Part shown: positions 14,401 to 26,169 of the stretch, one piece after another
Numbering within the stretch: position 1 is the stretch's first letter
How the letters are laid out: each line of letters starts with the position of its first letter
Source of the DNA: Amoebophrya sp. A120
Taxonomy: Eukaryota > Sar > Dinophyceae > Syndiniales > Amoebophryaceae
DNA: 64,000 nt
Direction: 5' to 3'
NCBI GenBank assembly: GCA_905178155.1
Contig: CAJINV010000001.1
Span: forward strand, 11,887,832 to 11,951,831
The notes under the pieces: model-generated
Database searches by the model: none
What the model saw: only the letters and a program-made list of their open reading frames with translations
What the model was told of the DNA's origin: nothing
Program-made: the position numbers and the translations under genes

Positions 14401-17400
14401 GCCAGATGTACCACTACCAGCACCAGGACTACAATGAGATGAACGCGGCTTACCAGCACATGAACTATAACGGCGGAGCGAACGAGTGGTACCCGATGCG
14501 ACCAGCGTCTGGCGGGCCGATCGACAACACGGGCGGCAACATGCTGCACAACATCATGGGCGCTGCTGGCAACGCGAACGCGGGTCCTCAGGACATGATG
14601 GGAGGAGGGGGTCCGGGTGGTAAGCGACAAATGCCACTAGGCGGGCTGAATCCCGGTGGAGCTGACATGGGGCAACAGATGCAGTACGGAGGACCACAAA
14701 CCGGCACGACGTCGGGGGGACTCGGAAACGCGGATTCTAATACCTTCCAACCGCAGCAGACCAGCGCGATGAACTTCACACCGCCACGCGATCACGGTTC
14801 CACGGGCCACACGGCACAGCCGTTTTCGCCGGGCTTGGTCCAGGACTTTGTGAAAACGGACCAGTTGGCGGTGAACGAATCGCTGATGAGCGAGGAGGAC
14901 ACGAACATCCGGAGACCCTTGTCCGCGATGGAGTTGCGGGGCGGGGGTCAACAACCGCGGGACCAGCAGGGCGCTGCGAACTCGGACTTTGGCGGCTGGC
15001 CGCAGCTCAACGGGAATGCCGCGCTCGGAGGTCATCTCATGGAGACGCCGAACAGCAGACAAGGCCCGCCGGGCTATTCCGACGAAGAGCAGCAAGCCTG
15101 GGCGAACAATATGGCTATGGGCAATGGACAGATGATGGACCAATCGATGATGATGCAGAATCCGCAGATGCTGCAAAATCCGCAGATGATGCAAAATCAA
15201 TCGCAGCAAATGATGGGCGGGAATCCCAACATGGCGTTTCAAGCCAACCAAGCAAACGCTTGGGGGCAGCAGCAGGGAGGCGCAAACGACATGCAGATGC
15301 AGATGGGAGGTGGTCCACCGCAGCCAGGGTTGTCGCAGCCACAGCCGCGCGTCGCGCAGCCGCAAGGCGCGAACCCCTTCAACAACACAAGCATGTCTGA
15401 CCAAGAGATGCTGCGGAACACGATTCTGCAGGAGCAGCAGTCCGACTCTGCGCACGGTGTCGAGATGGGCATGTTTGGTCAGCAACAGAACATGGTGAAC
15501 GCGGCGCAGCAGAGCAAGCAACATCCTTCAAACCAACAGACGTTTTCTGCAGACTCGCGCATGAATGAGCACCTCGCCCGGCAGATGAACGACCAACCCG
15601 CGCAGCCGCAGACGTGGGCCGCGACGGTTTCTGCCGCAGTCGCGAGCACGCAGCAGCAACAAGCAGCTTCGCAGCAGGCAAATATGGCCGCTCAACAACA
15701 GCAGTCCGATGGTGCCACATCAACATCGCAGCCGCAGAACAACAACATCCCACCGCCAAAGCTTTCCATGTCATCCGTTCCGCCTAAGGTTCCGCCTCCA
15801 CCGCCGCCACCACCGCCGCCGAGCTTGCCACCGTTCATTCCGAGCGGAAACTTCTCGGCGACGTCCTCAGTTGGCGAAAACGTGAAGCCGGAATTCCGGG
15901 ATATGCTGCCGCCCCCGACGTCACACCTTCCGCAGCATTTGATCTCCTCCGGCGACAGCTCGGCGTCGAACAGCGGCCAGCCCAGCAAGGGCGCCTCGGG
16001 CCAGCCCAGCGCCTCTAGCTCGCAGCCGCCGAACATGAAGGGGGCCGGGAAGATGAAGCCGACGAGTCCACCAGAATCGAGCTTCAACGGCGGCGGGGGT
16101 CTGCAGCGATTGGGGTCCTCTTCCTCGCGGTCGAATTTGCCACTAGACCAGCAATCCGAGATGTCAAATCGGAACAGCAAGGAATCGATGCGAAACTCCA
16201 GCTACCCAACCGCGACTGCATCCACGGACAGCAAGCGCGCGGTTTACGACAGCTTCAACCGCCGACAGCCCTCCCGCGGCTCCGCCTTGCCCCCGGGCTC
16301 CGCGGGGTATTCCGCGCTAGCGGGGAACACCGGCGGGGGTGGAGAGAACGGCAATTCTGCCACTTCTAACACGCAGAATGGTGGCAAGGGTCTGACGCGG
16401 AACTACGGGTCGCGGGAGCACCTGCACCGTCCGACGGAACCCGGCTCTCTGTTTGAGGGGAGCCACAGGAGAGAACCGGTGCCGGCATCGTCCTCTTCCT
16501 CCAGCCATCAGCAGTCGCCGCAAGAAGTGACAGACAGCTGCTGTGCAAAGTCGCCAGAAGAGAATTCCGAGTTTATCCTGAGTAAAAACGTACCCACACC
16601 AGAGTTGTAATGCAAATCTGCATGCTGAAAATGTTTCTCATGCGGAGCCCCATGAGAAGCGTTTTCTAGTCGTGTTGTGCAATTTGTCATGCTCCAATCA
16701 GCATGGTATGCTAGATATGTGATGCTGCTGAGCTAGCTCAAACAGCACTACACTACGAATCCAAATTTGTCATGCAAAACAGCCAAAACTTGTGGACTTG
16801 TCTAGCCGATTCCCCATCTTGACTATGGTGTGGGTACGTTTTTACTCAGGATAGAGTTTCCGTGCGTGGAATCCCCGCCCTTCCCCAGCCCGGACAGCGA
16901 ATGGACCACGTCTCCTTGCGATAATGGTGGGAACGGGACATCAAACCATTGGAGCCACCAGCAGAACACGGGAAACAGCGCAGCTTCTAGCAGCAGCTCT
17001 TTCACGCTGAATGCGTCTAGCGGAAAGAAGGGGCCCGCGGCGGGCGGCGCTTCCTCGACGTCCAAAGGAGGTTCATCTGCGTCCGGGGCGCAGCAGCTAC
17101 AGCTGCACGTCGGGCAGACGGCGCGGGCAAAAGGTAGTTCAACTGAGGGAGTTGCGACGGATTTTGCCGGGGGCGGGCAAAGCCAGCAAATGCAGCTGAA
17201 CATGGTCGGTGGTCAACACCAGCAGTTTGGAGGTTCCTCACAACCGTCCTCGCAGCAGCCATTTAACGACGGACCCCCTCCTGGCATCCTGGTACAGCAG
17301 CCGCACAGCTCGTCCCAAAGTACCTCGTCTCCCTCGCACCACATGGACGCGCAGAGTGCCGTGAATCTGCAGCAGTCCGGTGGTACGCAAACTTACCATC

Positions 17401-18448
17401 AGCAGACGCCCAATTCGTACAGCGACCGACCCACGCCGCGCAACCTGTACAGCCACTTTTCGCAGGAGGACGACAGTAACTCTGTTGTGCCGCAGTCGGG
17501 CGGGGACCAACATCAGCCGGGGAACAAGGACAGTTGGAATAACAAGCAGTACAACCACAAACAGGAGTCATCAACATCCGCGGAACCTTCCGGTCTGAAA
17601 ATCGGTACCAAGCCGTCTGCGCCGAGTTCGCAGCTGACGCCGGCTTTGAGTCAGGATCAGCAGCAGAGTGGCGGCAGTCAGCAGAGCTCGACCGCCGGCA
17701 GCAACAGTGCCGCGCAGAACAACATCGGTCCTCCGCCGCCCATGCTGAACATCGGTTTCGACCACAACAGTCTACCGAAGCGCCCACTGATTTCCGTGGA
17801 CCAGCACTGCAATCCGGACGTCGGGCCTCCACCGGGCGTGACGCCACCGAACTTCGGCGGGGGTGCGAGCAAGCAGTTCGGCCAAAACATAGCAGGAGCT
17901 GTTCCGCCGTCGAATAGTACTAGCGCAGGTCCGCAGTCCGCACAGCAGCAGAATAAGGGGGCCCACAACTTTCCGCTGAATTTCCCCTCCGGGCCACCAC
18001 CGCCGTTGCCAAGCGGGTTCTTGAACCAAAACTCCGGAAATAATTCGGGCAGCAACAATCCGAACCCAAGCATCCACCCACGGGTACCCATGCCGCGCGG
18101 GCCCCCGGAGCAAATTCCGACGGTCCCGGTGTCGCTGCCGAAGGTGGACACGCCTAATCACACCACGTGGAACACGACCGCCGACCGCAGCAATGACCGC
18201 TCGTTTTCTCGCGAGACCGTGTCGGTCGCCGCGGCGCGAGGTATGAATCCTTTGTGGTAGTGACAGCTGCCATGTGCTAGCTGCGCTTTGCCATGATGTG
18301 CTATCATCTTCGGAAGGCAAGCCAGTGGTGTCTCCGGATATTTGTACGCATAACTCCTGTAGGTGGTCAACAAGCGGCTGCCGCAGAGAAGAACCCTCTG
18401 CAGGGCGCACCAAAAGTAGACGGAGGACGCTTGCGGGGCGGCAAGTAG
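8485..18448 (+). CDS. CCR4: CCR4-type deadenylase with giant Q/N-rich C-terminal extension, 17 exons
   Basis: CCR4 is the exonuclease-endonuclease-phosphatase nuclease of the CCR4-NOT complex that shortens mRNA poly(A) tails. Exons: 8485-8659, 8816-8869, 9334-9628, 9796-9880, 9947-10499, 10685-11222, 11421-11794, 11952-12063, 12331-12401, 12566-12610, 12937-13171, 13318-13459, 13653-13804, 13980-14126, 14321-16573, 16859-18240, 18363-18448; sum 6699 nt, 2232 residues, in frame throughout. Catalytic blocks: IMNWNVLADLYAT, TLQEVQEEHF (Glu near 671), EKRTVEFDEEA, VVNTHILADPEFTDVKLWQ, CGDFNSTP (near 835), SAYEAC, LDYIWF, RPSDHISL (near 944). Before the nuclease, residues about 468-500 (FYCSRECLHRGW) resemble the MYND-like N-terminus of plant CCR4. 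No leucine-rich repeats are seen. About 1,270 residues of Q/N/G/P/S-rich sequence follow, with a polyproline run. Five of the 16 introns are introners. Start chosen at the first in-frame ATG. Confidence 0.9.
8660..8810. mobile_element. introner E3, 151 bp
   Basis: Begins TATGCATTGCAAAAGTATCG and ends CGATACTTTTGCACAGGATA; GCAAAAGTATCG is the shared inverted repeat. Direct repeats TAGCA lie at 8655-8659 and 8811-8815. It is the smallest introner in the window and sits 59 bp before E4. Confidence 0.85.
8870..9328. mobile_element. introner E4 (subfamily B), 459 bp
   Basis: Inner inverted repeat AAAAATCCCCCCTCCCCATAT at 8879-8900 pairs with its complement near 9298-9317; outer ends are TAT and ATA. 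Direct repeats TCTGA lie at 8865-8869 and 9329-9333. The frame of CCR4 is restored only by exact removal (464 bp). The word CTCAAATCAGCAACA occurs twice inside (about 9119 and 9258), hinting at an internal duplication. Confidence 0.85.
12064..12325. mobile_element. introner E5 (subfamily A), 262 bp
   Basis: Starts TATGAAGTGTAAAAATGTCT and ends ACACTTTTACAATCCATA, with the subfamily A 'GTCTGGGTCTGGAAGA' core on both arms. Direct repeats AAGCG lie at 12059-12063 and 12326-12330. Exact removal rebuilds the CCR4 strand EKRTVEFDEE. The nearest GT...AG pairs I tried (12063-12328, 12070-12328) break the frame. Confidence 0.9.
12611..12931. mobile_element. introner E6 (subfamily B), 321 bp
   Basis: Shares the AAAAATCCCCCCTCCCCATA arm with E4 and its complement near 12900-12922; ends TATTGTGAGG and CCCGTTGATA. 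Direct repeats GAAGC lie at 12606-12610 and 12932-12936. Removal with one repeat (326 bp) keeps the CCR4 frame. Confidence 0.87.
16574..16853. mobile_element. introner E7, 280 bp
   Basis: Ends TATCCTGAGTAAAAACGTAC and its complement form an almost perfect inverted repeat of about 28 bp (ACCCACACCA continues the match). Direct repeats GAGTT lie at 16569-16573 and 16854-16858. It interrupts the Q/N-rich tail of CCR4; both flanks are open in the same frame and join as NSEFPCVESP. Confidence 0.88.
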
Positions 18449-19434
18449 TCGGGAGAACTGCTGCAGCCAACCCGACATCATAGCCAGAACACGCGACAGA
18501 GCCACATCAATTTTGTCCACCTAATAGGTCGAGTCGAGAGTGCTTGCAGTCGGAAATAAGCGGTGTTGGAACATCCGAATCGAGCATTGCGACACGCCTG
18601 TTGAAAGAACCCAAGACGCATGATTTCGCACGACCGGGGTAGATGGATTCTTCATCGCAGAAGATGGAATCTGCCGAAGTTGTGTCTGCGGTCTGCTCTT
18701 GTGACCCGAGGGACTATTACAACTACGATCAAATTGTAACCAAGACATCATTCGATGTTGTTTGATCAGAGGCGACGATTAGCACATCATTCCGATCATC
18801 ATTGTAAAAGTAACCCTTTTGACAACTATAGCCTTCAAAAATCCATTAGGCATCACGTTCTAGAAAAAACTTTTAAAAAAATTTTCAAAAAAAAAGCGCT
18901 GAGACCAAATCCGACGGCACTGAATGTTGTTGCCTCGGATTTCTGTGTTTGTGTATGGCGGGCACGACTGTTGCACCTGCTATGCGCGATAATTCAGTTT
19001 TTCAAGTGTTCGCGGAAATAGTCTTTGTTTCGTCAGAGGCTCGCGCGAATTTGCTGGTGTACGTAGATATAATTATCCGTGTGTGGTCAACTTCAACTGG
19101 AGGGAGAGGAAAAGAACAAGCAAAGCCGAAGGGCAATGAGAGAATTAATGATCTACTGGCCTGAATCATCCAAAGCTTTTCATCTTTGTGTAACTGGGAC
19201 GGAAATCACTACGCCTACCAAAGCACGTGGATCTAGAAAGAGCAGGTCATACGTATTACCTATGTTTGTTCTAGGCCGCGACTACTTATGCTGTTTGTCT
19301 CAGCGTTTTTGTTTGTGTCAGCACACTTTTTCGCGCCACTTCTCATTTTCCGACTTTTTCGTCCAGTAGGCATGCATAGAAGGCAAAGAAAGTTGTTCGA
19401 CCTGTTTGATTGATCCACAACGCAACTCTTGAAG
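18449..19434. other. intergenic
   Basis: Spacer between CCR4 and the next gene. An A/T homopolymer block lies at about 18868-18895. No RNA gene, repeat or credible ORF is visible. Confidence 0.5.
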
Positions 19435-21267
19435 ATGTCGCAGAGAGCAAGGAAGAAACAATCGTTGGAGCGGTCAACGCCCAGTTTGTCATCCAGTAGC
19501 TCAGAAGAACGGAAGAGCGTCGAAAAGCCAGTTGCAGACGACGAGAGCAGCGGGGATGAACTAGTGATGGCGGTCGGGAAGACGAACAAGAGACCGAGAC
19601 TCCCATCGAAAAGCGAAGACAATATGGTGTTCGCGAAAAATGCAGTTTCGAATGGTAAAAAAACAGCTGCGGCGGGTGCCTCCCCCAATTCCGCCATGAA
19701 AGCGAGTATGAAAGCGGCTCCGTCGTCTGCGAAGAAAAATGCGGCTGCAAATTACGTCCCAGACTCCTCAAATTCAGGACCTGCTAGTCGTGCCGGCAAT
19801 GGCAATAACTCGGGATCTGCGTCCTCCAGCTCTTCTAGCAGCGGAAACCAGAGGTTATTTCAACAGCAACAAACCAATCAGAAGAAGCCAGTCGCGGTAC
19901 CAAAGAATGTTGACTCGCAGCCTCCATTAGAAGCTTCTCCCGAGGAAGACAGCAATGACAGCAGCGCAGTAGGCGGGAACAATTTTCAAAACGGGAACAC
20001 CGACAGCCAAATGAGCAGCTTTGAGAACAAGACTGGCCGGTCGGCTGCTACTTCCTCCCAGCAAGTGATGAAAAAACAGAACTTGTACGGTGCCGCGCAG
20101 AACCTCTACTATACCTCAAAGGAATATTTGGATCGATTGTCAGAGGAGCAAAGACTCTTGAAGAGAAAGCGCGACAAGTTTGTGTACCGCGAGCCCGAGT
20201 TTATTTCTGATGCGGAAGTGGCCGATGCGGAGGCACAGAACGACATGAAATCCGCCTTACTGCTCTCCCCGCGCTCCGCCGCCCTGCGCGGTTTGACAAA
20301 AATCACAAAGCACAACGGGCGAAGCGGGAAACAGGACTTGATTTCAAGAATTCTCTGCCGTTGGTGGTACTGCTCTCCGGTTGTTGTAGAGAGTGACGAA
20401 GTGGAAAAGGAAAAGCAAGCAGCTTACGCGACGCAACAACTGGAGAAAAACAAGTTCGCGAAACTTTCTTTCGAAGATTTTTACGAGAAAGTGCGGAAGT
20501 ATGGATGTGTCAGAATCGAAATCGACAAAGTTGAAATAACTTGTAATGCAGAAAATGGATGAAAGTTGCAACCCAGTTGCCAAGTGGCGCATGACAAATT
20601 TGGGTAGAGCCGAAATCCAGTCTGTCATGCTGTTTGGGTAAGGAAGCCGCCTTTTGTCATGCTACTTAAGCAGCTCTATTTCTACCCCGAAACAGGCGTA
20701 CAATCTGCCCCCCTTGCCTACTCTGCAAGACAGGCACTTTCTGCGTTGCATTTTATGCATGACAAACTATTTCAACTTTGACGATTTCAAAGCTGACAGT
20801 TCCATAGGGAGCCCGCAGATGATTTCGACGCGGAGCAGGCGGCGGCGGCCGAAAGTATCGCCGGAGATGGTAGCAAAAGCAAGAAAAAGAGTGGAAAGAA
20901 AAAAACGAAAGCCGAGCTGAACAAAGAAAGGCAAGAGTTCGAAAAAACGCTCGTTCACTTCGTCTACGAGATGGGCGACTTTCCCGGCGTGTTTCGGAAC
21001 TTCAAGGGCGACCTGTTCGACTTTCGGAAACCGAGGATGTGCTACAATCTACTGGAGAAGAAGACGGAAGCGGAGCTGAAAGTCCTACTGGAAACGGGGT
21101 TGCGGAACCAGCGATCCGCGTTAGAGGAAAAGATGGAGAAGAACAAGTGGAGCTTTCCCTACGACACGGACCTTTGGGAAGATTTGACCAGGCAGCTGGA
21201 CGAAATTGTGGCCAGTATCGCACGGGGAAAGACAAAGAAAAAGACGGAAAATAATGGAAAGCTGTGA
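19435..21267 (+). CDS. unknown basic, Ser-rich protein with SAP-like motif, 2 exons
   Basis: Exon 1 starts at ATG 19435 and exon 2 ends at the stop at 21265-21267; the intron is introner E8. With GT...AG splicing (intron 20499-20807) the protein is 507 residues; with exact element removal it is 506. The first half is Ser/Gln/Asn-rich and probably disordered. Residues about 287-308 (GLTKITKHNGRSGKQDLISR) resemble a SAP helix-turn-helix DNA-binding motif, but weakly. The C-terminal part (EFEKTLVHFVYEMGDFPGVF, then a charged region rich in Lys/Glu) looks folded and matches nothing I recognise. The basic stretch KSKKKSGKKKTK could be a nuclear signal. Function unknown; a chromatin-associated role is only a guess. 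Confidence 0.7.
20500..20806. mobile_element. introner E8, 307 bp
   Basis: Starts TATGGATGTGTCAG and ends CTGACAGTTCCATA. The inverted repeat continues inward (GAAATCG, CAAAGTTGAAATA on both arms) for over 40 bp with mismatches. Flanking repeats are imperfect, GGAAG (20495-20499) and GGGAG (20807-20811). A canonical GT...AG pair (20499-20807) preserves the frame. Confidence 0.82.
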
Positions 21268-21714
21268 CGAGCGAACACAGAGACTGAAGTACTATGTGAA
21301 CCAGATGTAGGAAAACTGTTAGCGCAATACGGCTGTCTCATAGAAGTAGAGAAGATTTGTGCGTGGAAAGAATGTTTTCCGACGGAGCTTACTTCCTTGT
21401 ACTGATCGATGTTCTAGTCGTGTACTCCGGTAGCAAGATGGCAGAGATCTTCTTCAGAGGGGAAAACTACGCCGGAGAGAGACTGGAAGGTGGTCAAAAC
21501 TTAGAACACATCCTGGTAAAAATCTTCTTCGTCATTTTTCTGATGCAGTCAGGCTAGTTCGTTGTGAGGTAGAAGATCTTGTAGCTTGTCTGCCTATATT
21601 TTTATGAACCACCTCTAGCGACACGACTGGAACGGATTTCTAGTACCGCAAAGTTCGTATTAATAGCGCTGCATGGACACTTGTTGCAGACGAAGTCCAA
21701 GAGCAACTCAAAAG
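21268..21714. other. intergenic / 5' region of topoisomerase gene
   Basis: No gene is supported here. An in-frame upstream ATG at 21673 would extend topoisomerase by 14 residues. Confidence 0.5.
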
Positions 21715-24700
21715 ATGGCGAGTACTGCTGCTTCCTCCTCCAAGGCTAACAACAAGCGGCCGCAGAAAAAGGGGAAGCAGCCTCAGGATCCAGAGGCGGA
21801 CAAGTTGTTTGCGAAGTTGCAGCAGCAGGAGCTGCGGAGACAGAGCAGACGCGAAGTGGAGGAGGAGGACGACGAGGAGGACGAGGAGGACAGCGAGGAC
21901 GAAGATTACGGCTGCGAAATGTTGAAAAGTCACGTCAAATTTGAAATCTTTAGTTCTTCGCAACTGTTGACATGGGAACGTGAATTATTCCTTTCACTCT
22001 TGTTTGTAATCGTTCAATGTCCACCCTCTTATTGGGAATTTGCTTTCTGCAAGATCAAGTGTTGACTTCGTGACTCGAGCATTTCGCTAGCATAAATCAG
22101 AGTCCTCCGACGAAGAATCCGAGTCAGATGATGACTCAGACGAAGAGGAGGAGAGCGACGTATGAAGGTGCACAACTTCTCCTCCCCCTCATTTGTATGG
22201 CATCAACAGCATTACAAACACCAGTACAGGCGGACACTGTGCATGACAAGTTCATGCGCGGCCAAGTGTAGTACTGTTTGGATTTCCTGAATTTGTCATG
22301 TACGCGATGCCACAAGGGAGCAAGTAGATTTGGGTTTTTGCATGAGAAATTAGGGGGGACTTGTGCACTGTGATACGACGAGGACTCCGACGACGAGGAT
22401 CCGGACGAGACATATATCAAATGCAAATATAGTCTGGGTCTGGAAGATTGCAACTTGTGATGCTGTCTTCGGATTCGAAAAAAGGCTGTATTGCATGACC
22501 AGCAACAGGAGCCCAGTTTGTGTTACGTGCAGAGGGCATTTCTGATGCGGAATAGGCATCAGGAAGTCCTCTAAAAATCTGTGATGCTAGGTCATGCATT
22601 ACAGGCGTCATGGGTCATACAGGATATGCGTGACAAGCCTGGCAATCTTCCAGATCCAGACGTATTTGCATTTGATAACATTCGCGCGATTGCAACGCGC
22701 CGCGACAAGGAAATACAAACAGGAACAGAAGGCCGCCGAGGATAGCAGCGACGAAGACGAGGACGACGAGGATGACGAAAGTTCGGAGGAAAATAAACCG
22801 CCGTCCGCGAAAAGGCGAAAAGTGTCCGCAGTGGTAGAGAAGGAGAGTAAGGCCAAAGAAGCGTCAACTGCGAAGAAAGGAGGAAAAACCACCACGCCGA
22901 GGCTAGATCCGCAGAAGAGTCCGGTTCCGAAAGCGAAGGCGAAACCAACTACCGGGACGAGTAAAGCGGCCACGCCTGTAGTCGCGGCGAAGGATGCGAA
23001 GTCCGTTGGGAAGGACACTGCATCAAAGACGGGGATATTAAAACCGAAATCCGAGCCTTCGAAAGGAAAGAAGGACAGAGTTTTCGAGGAAAATGACGAA
23101 AGCAAAAAGAAAATTTCCAGTCCAAAGCGCTCGCCGTCCGTATCGCCTCAAGTACTAAAAGAGAAGCCAAAGAAGCCAGCGCCGAAACAAGCATCTGCTG
23201 CGCCATCGGTCGTGGCGTCGGCGCCAACATCGACAGCAAAAAAGCGGAAAAGGTCGCCACAGAAAATCACTATCACCGAACAGATGATCGAAGCAGAACG
23301 CCGCTGGTGGCTGGAGCCCGGCGCCTTCGAGCTGACCGAGAAGAAGTGGAACTCGCTGGAACTCATGGGTTTTGTTTTCCAACCGGAGTATGTTCCGCAC
23401 AACGTGCCCTTGCTGTATGAGAAGAAGCCGATCTACCTTCCTCCCCAAGCGGAGGAGATCGCGACCTGGTGGGTGTCGGTCATTGGGTCACATTATGAGA
23501 AGAGCAAGATTTTTCGCAAGAACTTCTTTGCCGATTTCACACAAACCTTAGCTGCGGAAGCGAAGCTGGTCAAGGCAAAGTTTGCGCTGCCGCCCGCGGG
23601 ATCTGCTGCTAATGCCGCTAATTCTTCCAGCAGCTCTACCGGAACATCAAATGGACACGGCAAGCAGGCGCAAAGCAAAGAAACGCTGCACGAAGCCTAC
23701 TGGTTCCCGCTGCCGAAGGAGGTGGAGAAATCTTTGCTGAGCAAAGAGGGGAAGGCGGAATACTGCAGCTCGCTGCTGACCGTGAAGGACCTGACAAAGT
23801 GCGATTTTTCCAAAATTCACAACCACGTGATGCACCAGCGGGAGAAAATGAAGGCGAAAAACTCTAAGAAAAAAGAGGCCACTCCGATGAAAAAGCAGAA
23901 GAAAAAAAAGAAAGCAGACAGTAGCAAGGATGAAGACGAGAACGCGGATCTCGATGCAGCGGCACAGGCTCATCTGTCCGGTCCGCTACCGAAGTACTGC
24001 CTTTTGGACAAGGCCCGTGAGCCCGTCGGGAATTTCCAGTGCGAGCCACCAGGTTTGTTTCGCGGGCGCGGGCAACACCCGAAGCAGGGGATTGTGAAGC
24101 CCAGGTGCATGCCGAAAGATGTGTGTTTGAACTTGGATCTCAACGCCGAGCCGCCCAAGTGCAGCATCCCTGGGCACTGCTGGGGGGACATTTACCACGA
24201 CAACACGGTCTCCCTGCTCGGCTCCTTCTTGAACAAGCAAAAGTACATTCAAGTTGCCACCTCCTCCGCCGTGAAGATGCAGCCGGATGCGTTGAAGTAC
24301 GAGAAAGCGCGCAAACTGCACAAGGTGATTGAAAAAATTCGCAAGGACTACATGAAGAAAATCCAGAAAACGGCAGGAGCGGAAATCACATCCGTGAAGG
24401 ACTTCAACCACCGCTTGTCCACCGTGCGGGAACATTTCGGCTACACCGGCCGGAACTTCTCTGTGGAAGAGCAGAAGCACGGTAGCAATCCAGACGCGGC
24501 GGTTTTTGTCGGGTGTCAGAAGCAGACCGCGTTTTGCGATTTCCAGTATGCGGTGAAGAAGGGGCAGCAGCTCGGTTGCGCGGCTTATCTGATCGACAAA
24601 CTCGCTTTGCGCGTCGGCAACACGAAGGATGAGGACGAGGAGGCGGACACGGTTGGGTGCACCACGCTGCGCGTCGAGCATGTCATTTGCCAAGGGAAGG

Positions 24701-26169
24701 TTGTGGCGCTGAAAGAGGAGGAGCTGAGTAGTTCTGTTCTCCCATCAGACCAAAACCAACCGCTGCCAAACAGCGATGAAAAGAACAATCCTCGCAGCAG
24801 CGCGAACGCGCTCGAGGTCCCCTACAATCCCGTGGAGGACATTCGGCAAATGTCTCGGGAGCACAGCAAGGAGGACGTGCAGCCAAGCCCCTTACACGGC
24901 GCGGAGCCGGTCTTGCGTCGGAGCGCTGCCGTGCGCCAGAGCTTCGACGAGAAACTGCTGAAGGAGCATCTGGAGTACCGCTTGAAGTTTTCCTTTCTCG
25001 GGAAAGACTCCGTCCCGTACGAAAACGAGGTTTTGGTCCCGGAGGAGGTGTACAACTGCGTGCAGCAACTGCAGCAGCGGAAGAAGAAGAAGGACTTGCT
25101 GTTTGATTTGATCGACAGTAGCGATCTAAACGCGTACTTCAAGGAGTTTTTGCCGGGATTGTCCGCAAAAGTTTTCCGCACCTACAACGCATCGATCACG
25201 TTGGAACAGGAACTGGGGAAATTCTCGTGGGAAACGCTGAAACAGGAATTCTACCGCAAGCACCAGGCGGAGACGGCGAAGTTTGATCAGGTCATTTTCA
25301 ACAGCACTGCGAAGAACAAAAGTAAAGAGGATTTGGCGATTCTGAACGAAAAATTGGAGCAGTTGTACGAGAAGCAGAAGCCGCAGCTACTGGTACATTT
25401 TTACAACCAGGCGAACCGGGCGGTCGCGGTGCTCTGCAACCACCAACGCAACGTCGCAGCGACGCACGAGGGGCAGATGGACGTGCTGCAGCAGAAGCTG
25501 GATTTCTTGAAGGAGGAAATCGAGTTTCTGAAGGACCACATGCGGGAATGGAAGGGGTGCAAGTCGGAGGCGGCGCGAAAGAAGCTGTTGAAGAAGTCGG
25601 AGCAAGGGCTGCAGGACCTCCACGAGCAGCAGAATATAGCAAATCAGGAGAAAATATCAAACGGGTTAAATGGAGGTGATAATTCAACATCGCCGAACAA
25701 GCAAGGTGGAACTGGAACAACTTCTGCAGCAGGAAAAAAGAAGACCCAGGAGTCGCCCTCCCGAGAAGTCAGTTCTCCCGCTGTCGGCGCCGCGGCCGCG
25801 GGAAGTAGTGCGAAGAGAAATGCAAAGAAGAAGAAGGAGACACAAGAGCAACAAGCAGAAGCAGCGGCTAGTACCGCCCAGCAGGTGAAATTTAACCTGA
25901 AGTCCGTCCCGGGGAAGCTGGAGTCTTGCAAGGAGAAATTGCTTTCGCTATCGCAGGTGCTGGTCCGCACGGAGGACTTAATGAAGCGGCGGGAGGAGAA
26001 CAAGAACGTTGCCTTGGGCACGTCGAAAATCAATTACATGGACCCGAGAATCACGATCTCGTTTTGCAAAAGGGTAAATCTAGAGGTCAACAAGGTGTTT
26101 AACAAGGCAATCCTGAGCAAGTTCCCCTGGGCCGTGGACTGCGACCAGGACTTTGAATTTCAGCAGTGA
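21715..26169 (+). CDS. TOP1: DNA topoisomerase I (type IB), 4 exons
   Basis: Nuclear enzyme that relaxes supercoils through a transient 3'-phosphotyrosine. Exons 21715-21928, 22101-22160, 22381-22414 and 22683-26169 give 1264 residues. The N-terminal 300 residues are acidic and then Lys-rich. The core starts near residue 311 with WWLEPGAFELTEKKWNSLE; EPPGLFRGRGQHPKQG is the family signature. All five catalytic residues are present: Arg about 746 (ALRVGN), Lys about 877 (FLGKDS), Arg about 935 (VFRTYNASITL), His about 1023 (LCNHQR), and Tyr 1221 (SKINYMDPR, codon 26035-26037). It is longer than human TOP1 (765 residues) because of insertions in the core, notably residues about 770-840, and a long linker. 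Introners E9 and E10 lie side by side in the acidic N-terminal coding region. The donor of the first intron is tentative. Confidence 0.95.
22161..22375. mobile_element. introner E9, 215 bp
   Basis: Starts TATGAAGGTGCACAACT and ends AGTCCCCCCTA-type complement, then TTGTGCACTGTGATA; GTGCACAA is shared inverted. Direct repeats CGACG lie at 22156-22160 and 22376-22380. Exact removal (220 bp) joins the acidic run ESDEDSDDED in frame. Confidence 0.83.
22415..22677. mobile_element. introner E10 (subfamily A), 263 bp
   Basis: Starts TATCAAATGCAAATATAGTC and ends TATTTGCATTTGATA, with the GTCTGGGTCTGGAAGATTGC arm characteristic of subfamily A. Flanks ACATA (22410-22414) and ACATT (22678-22682) match at four of five positions. 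It lies 39 bp after E9. Confidence 0.86.
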
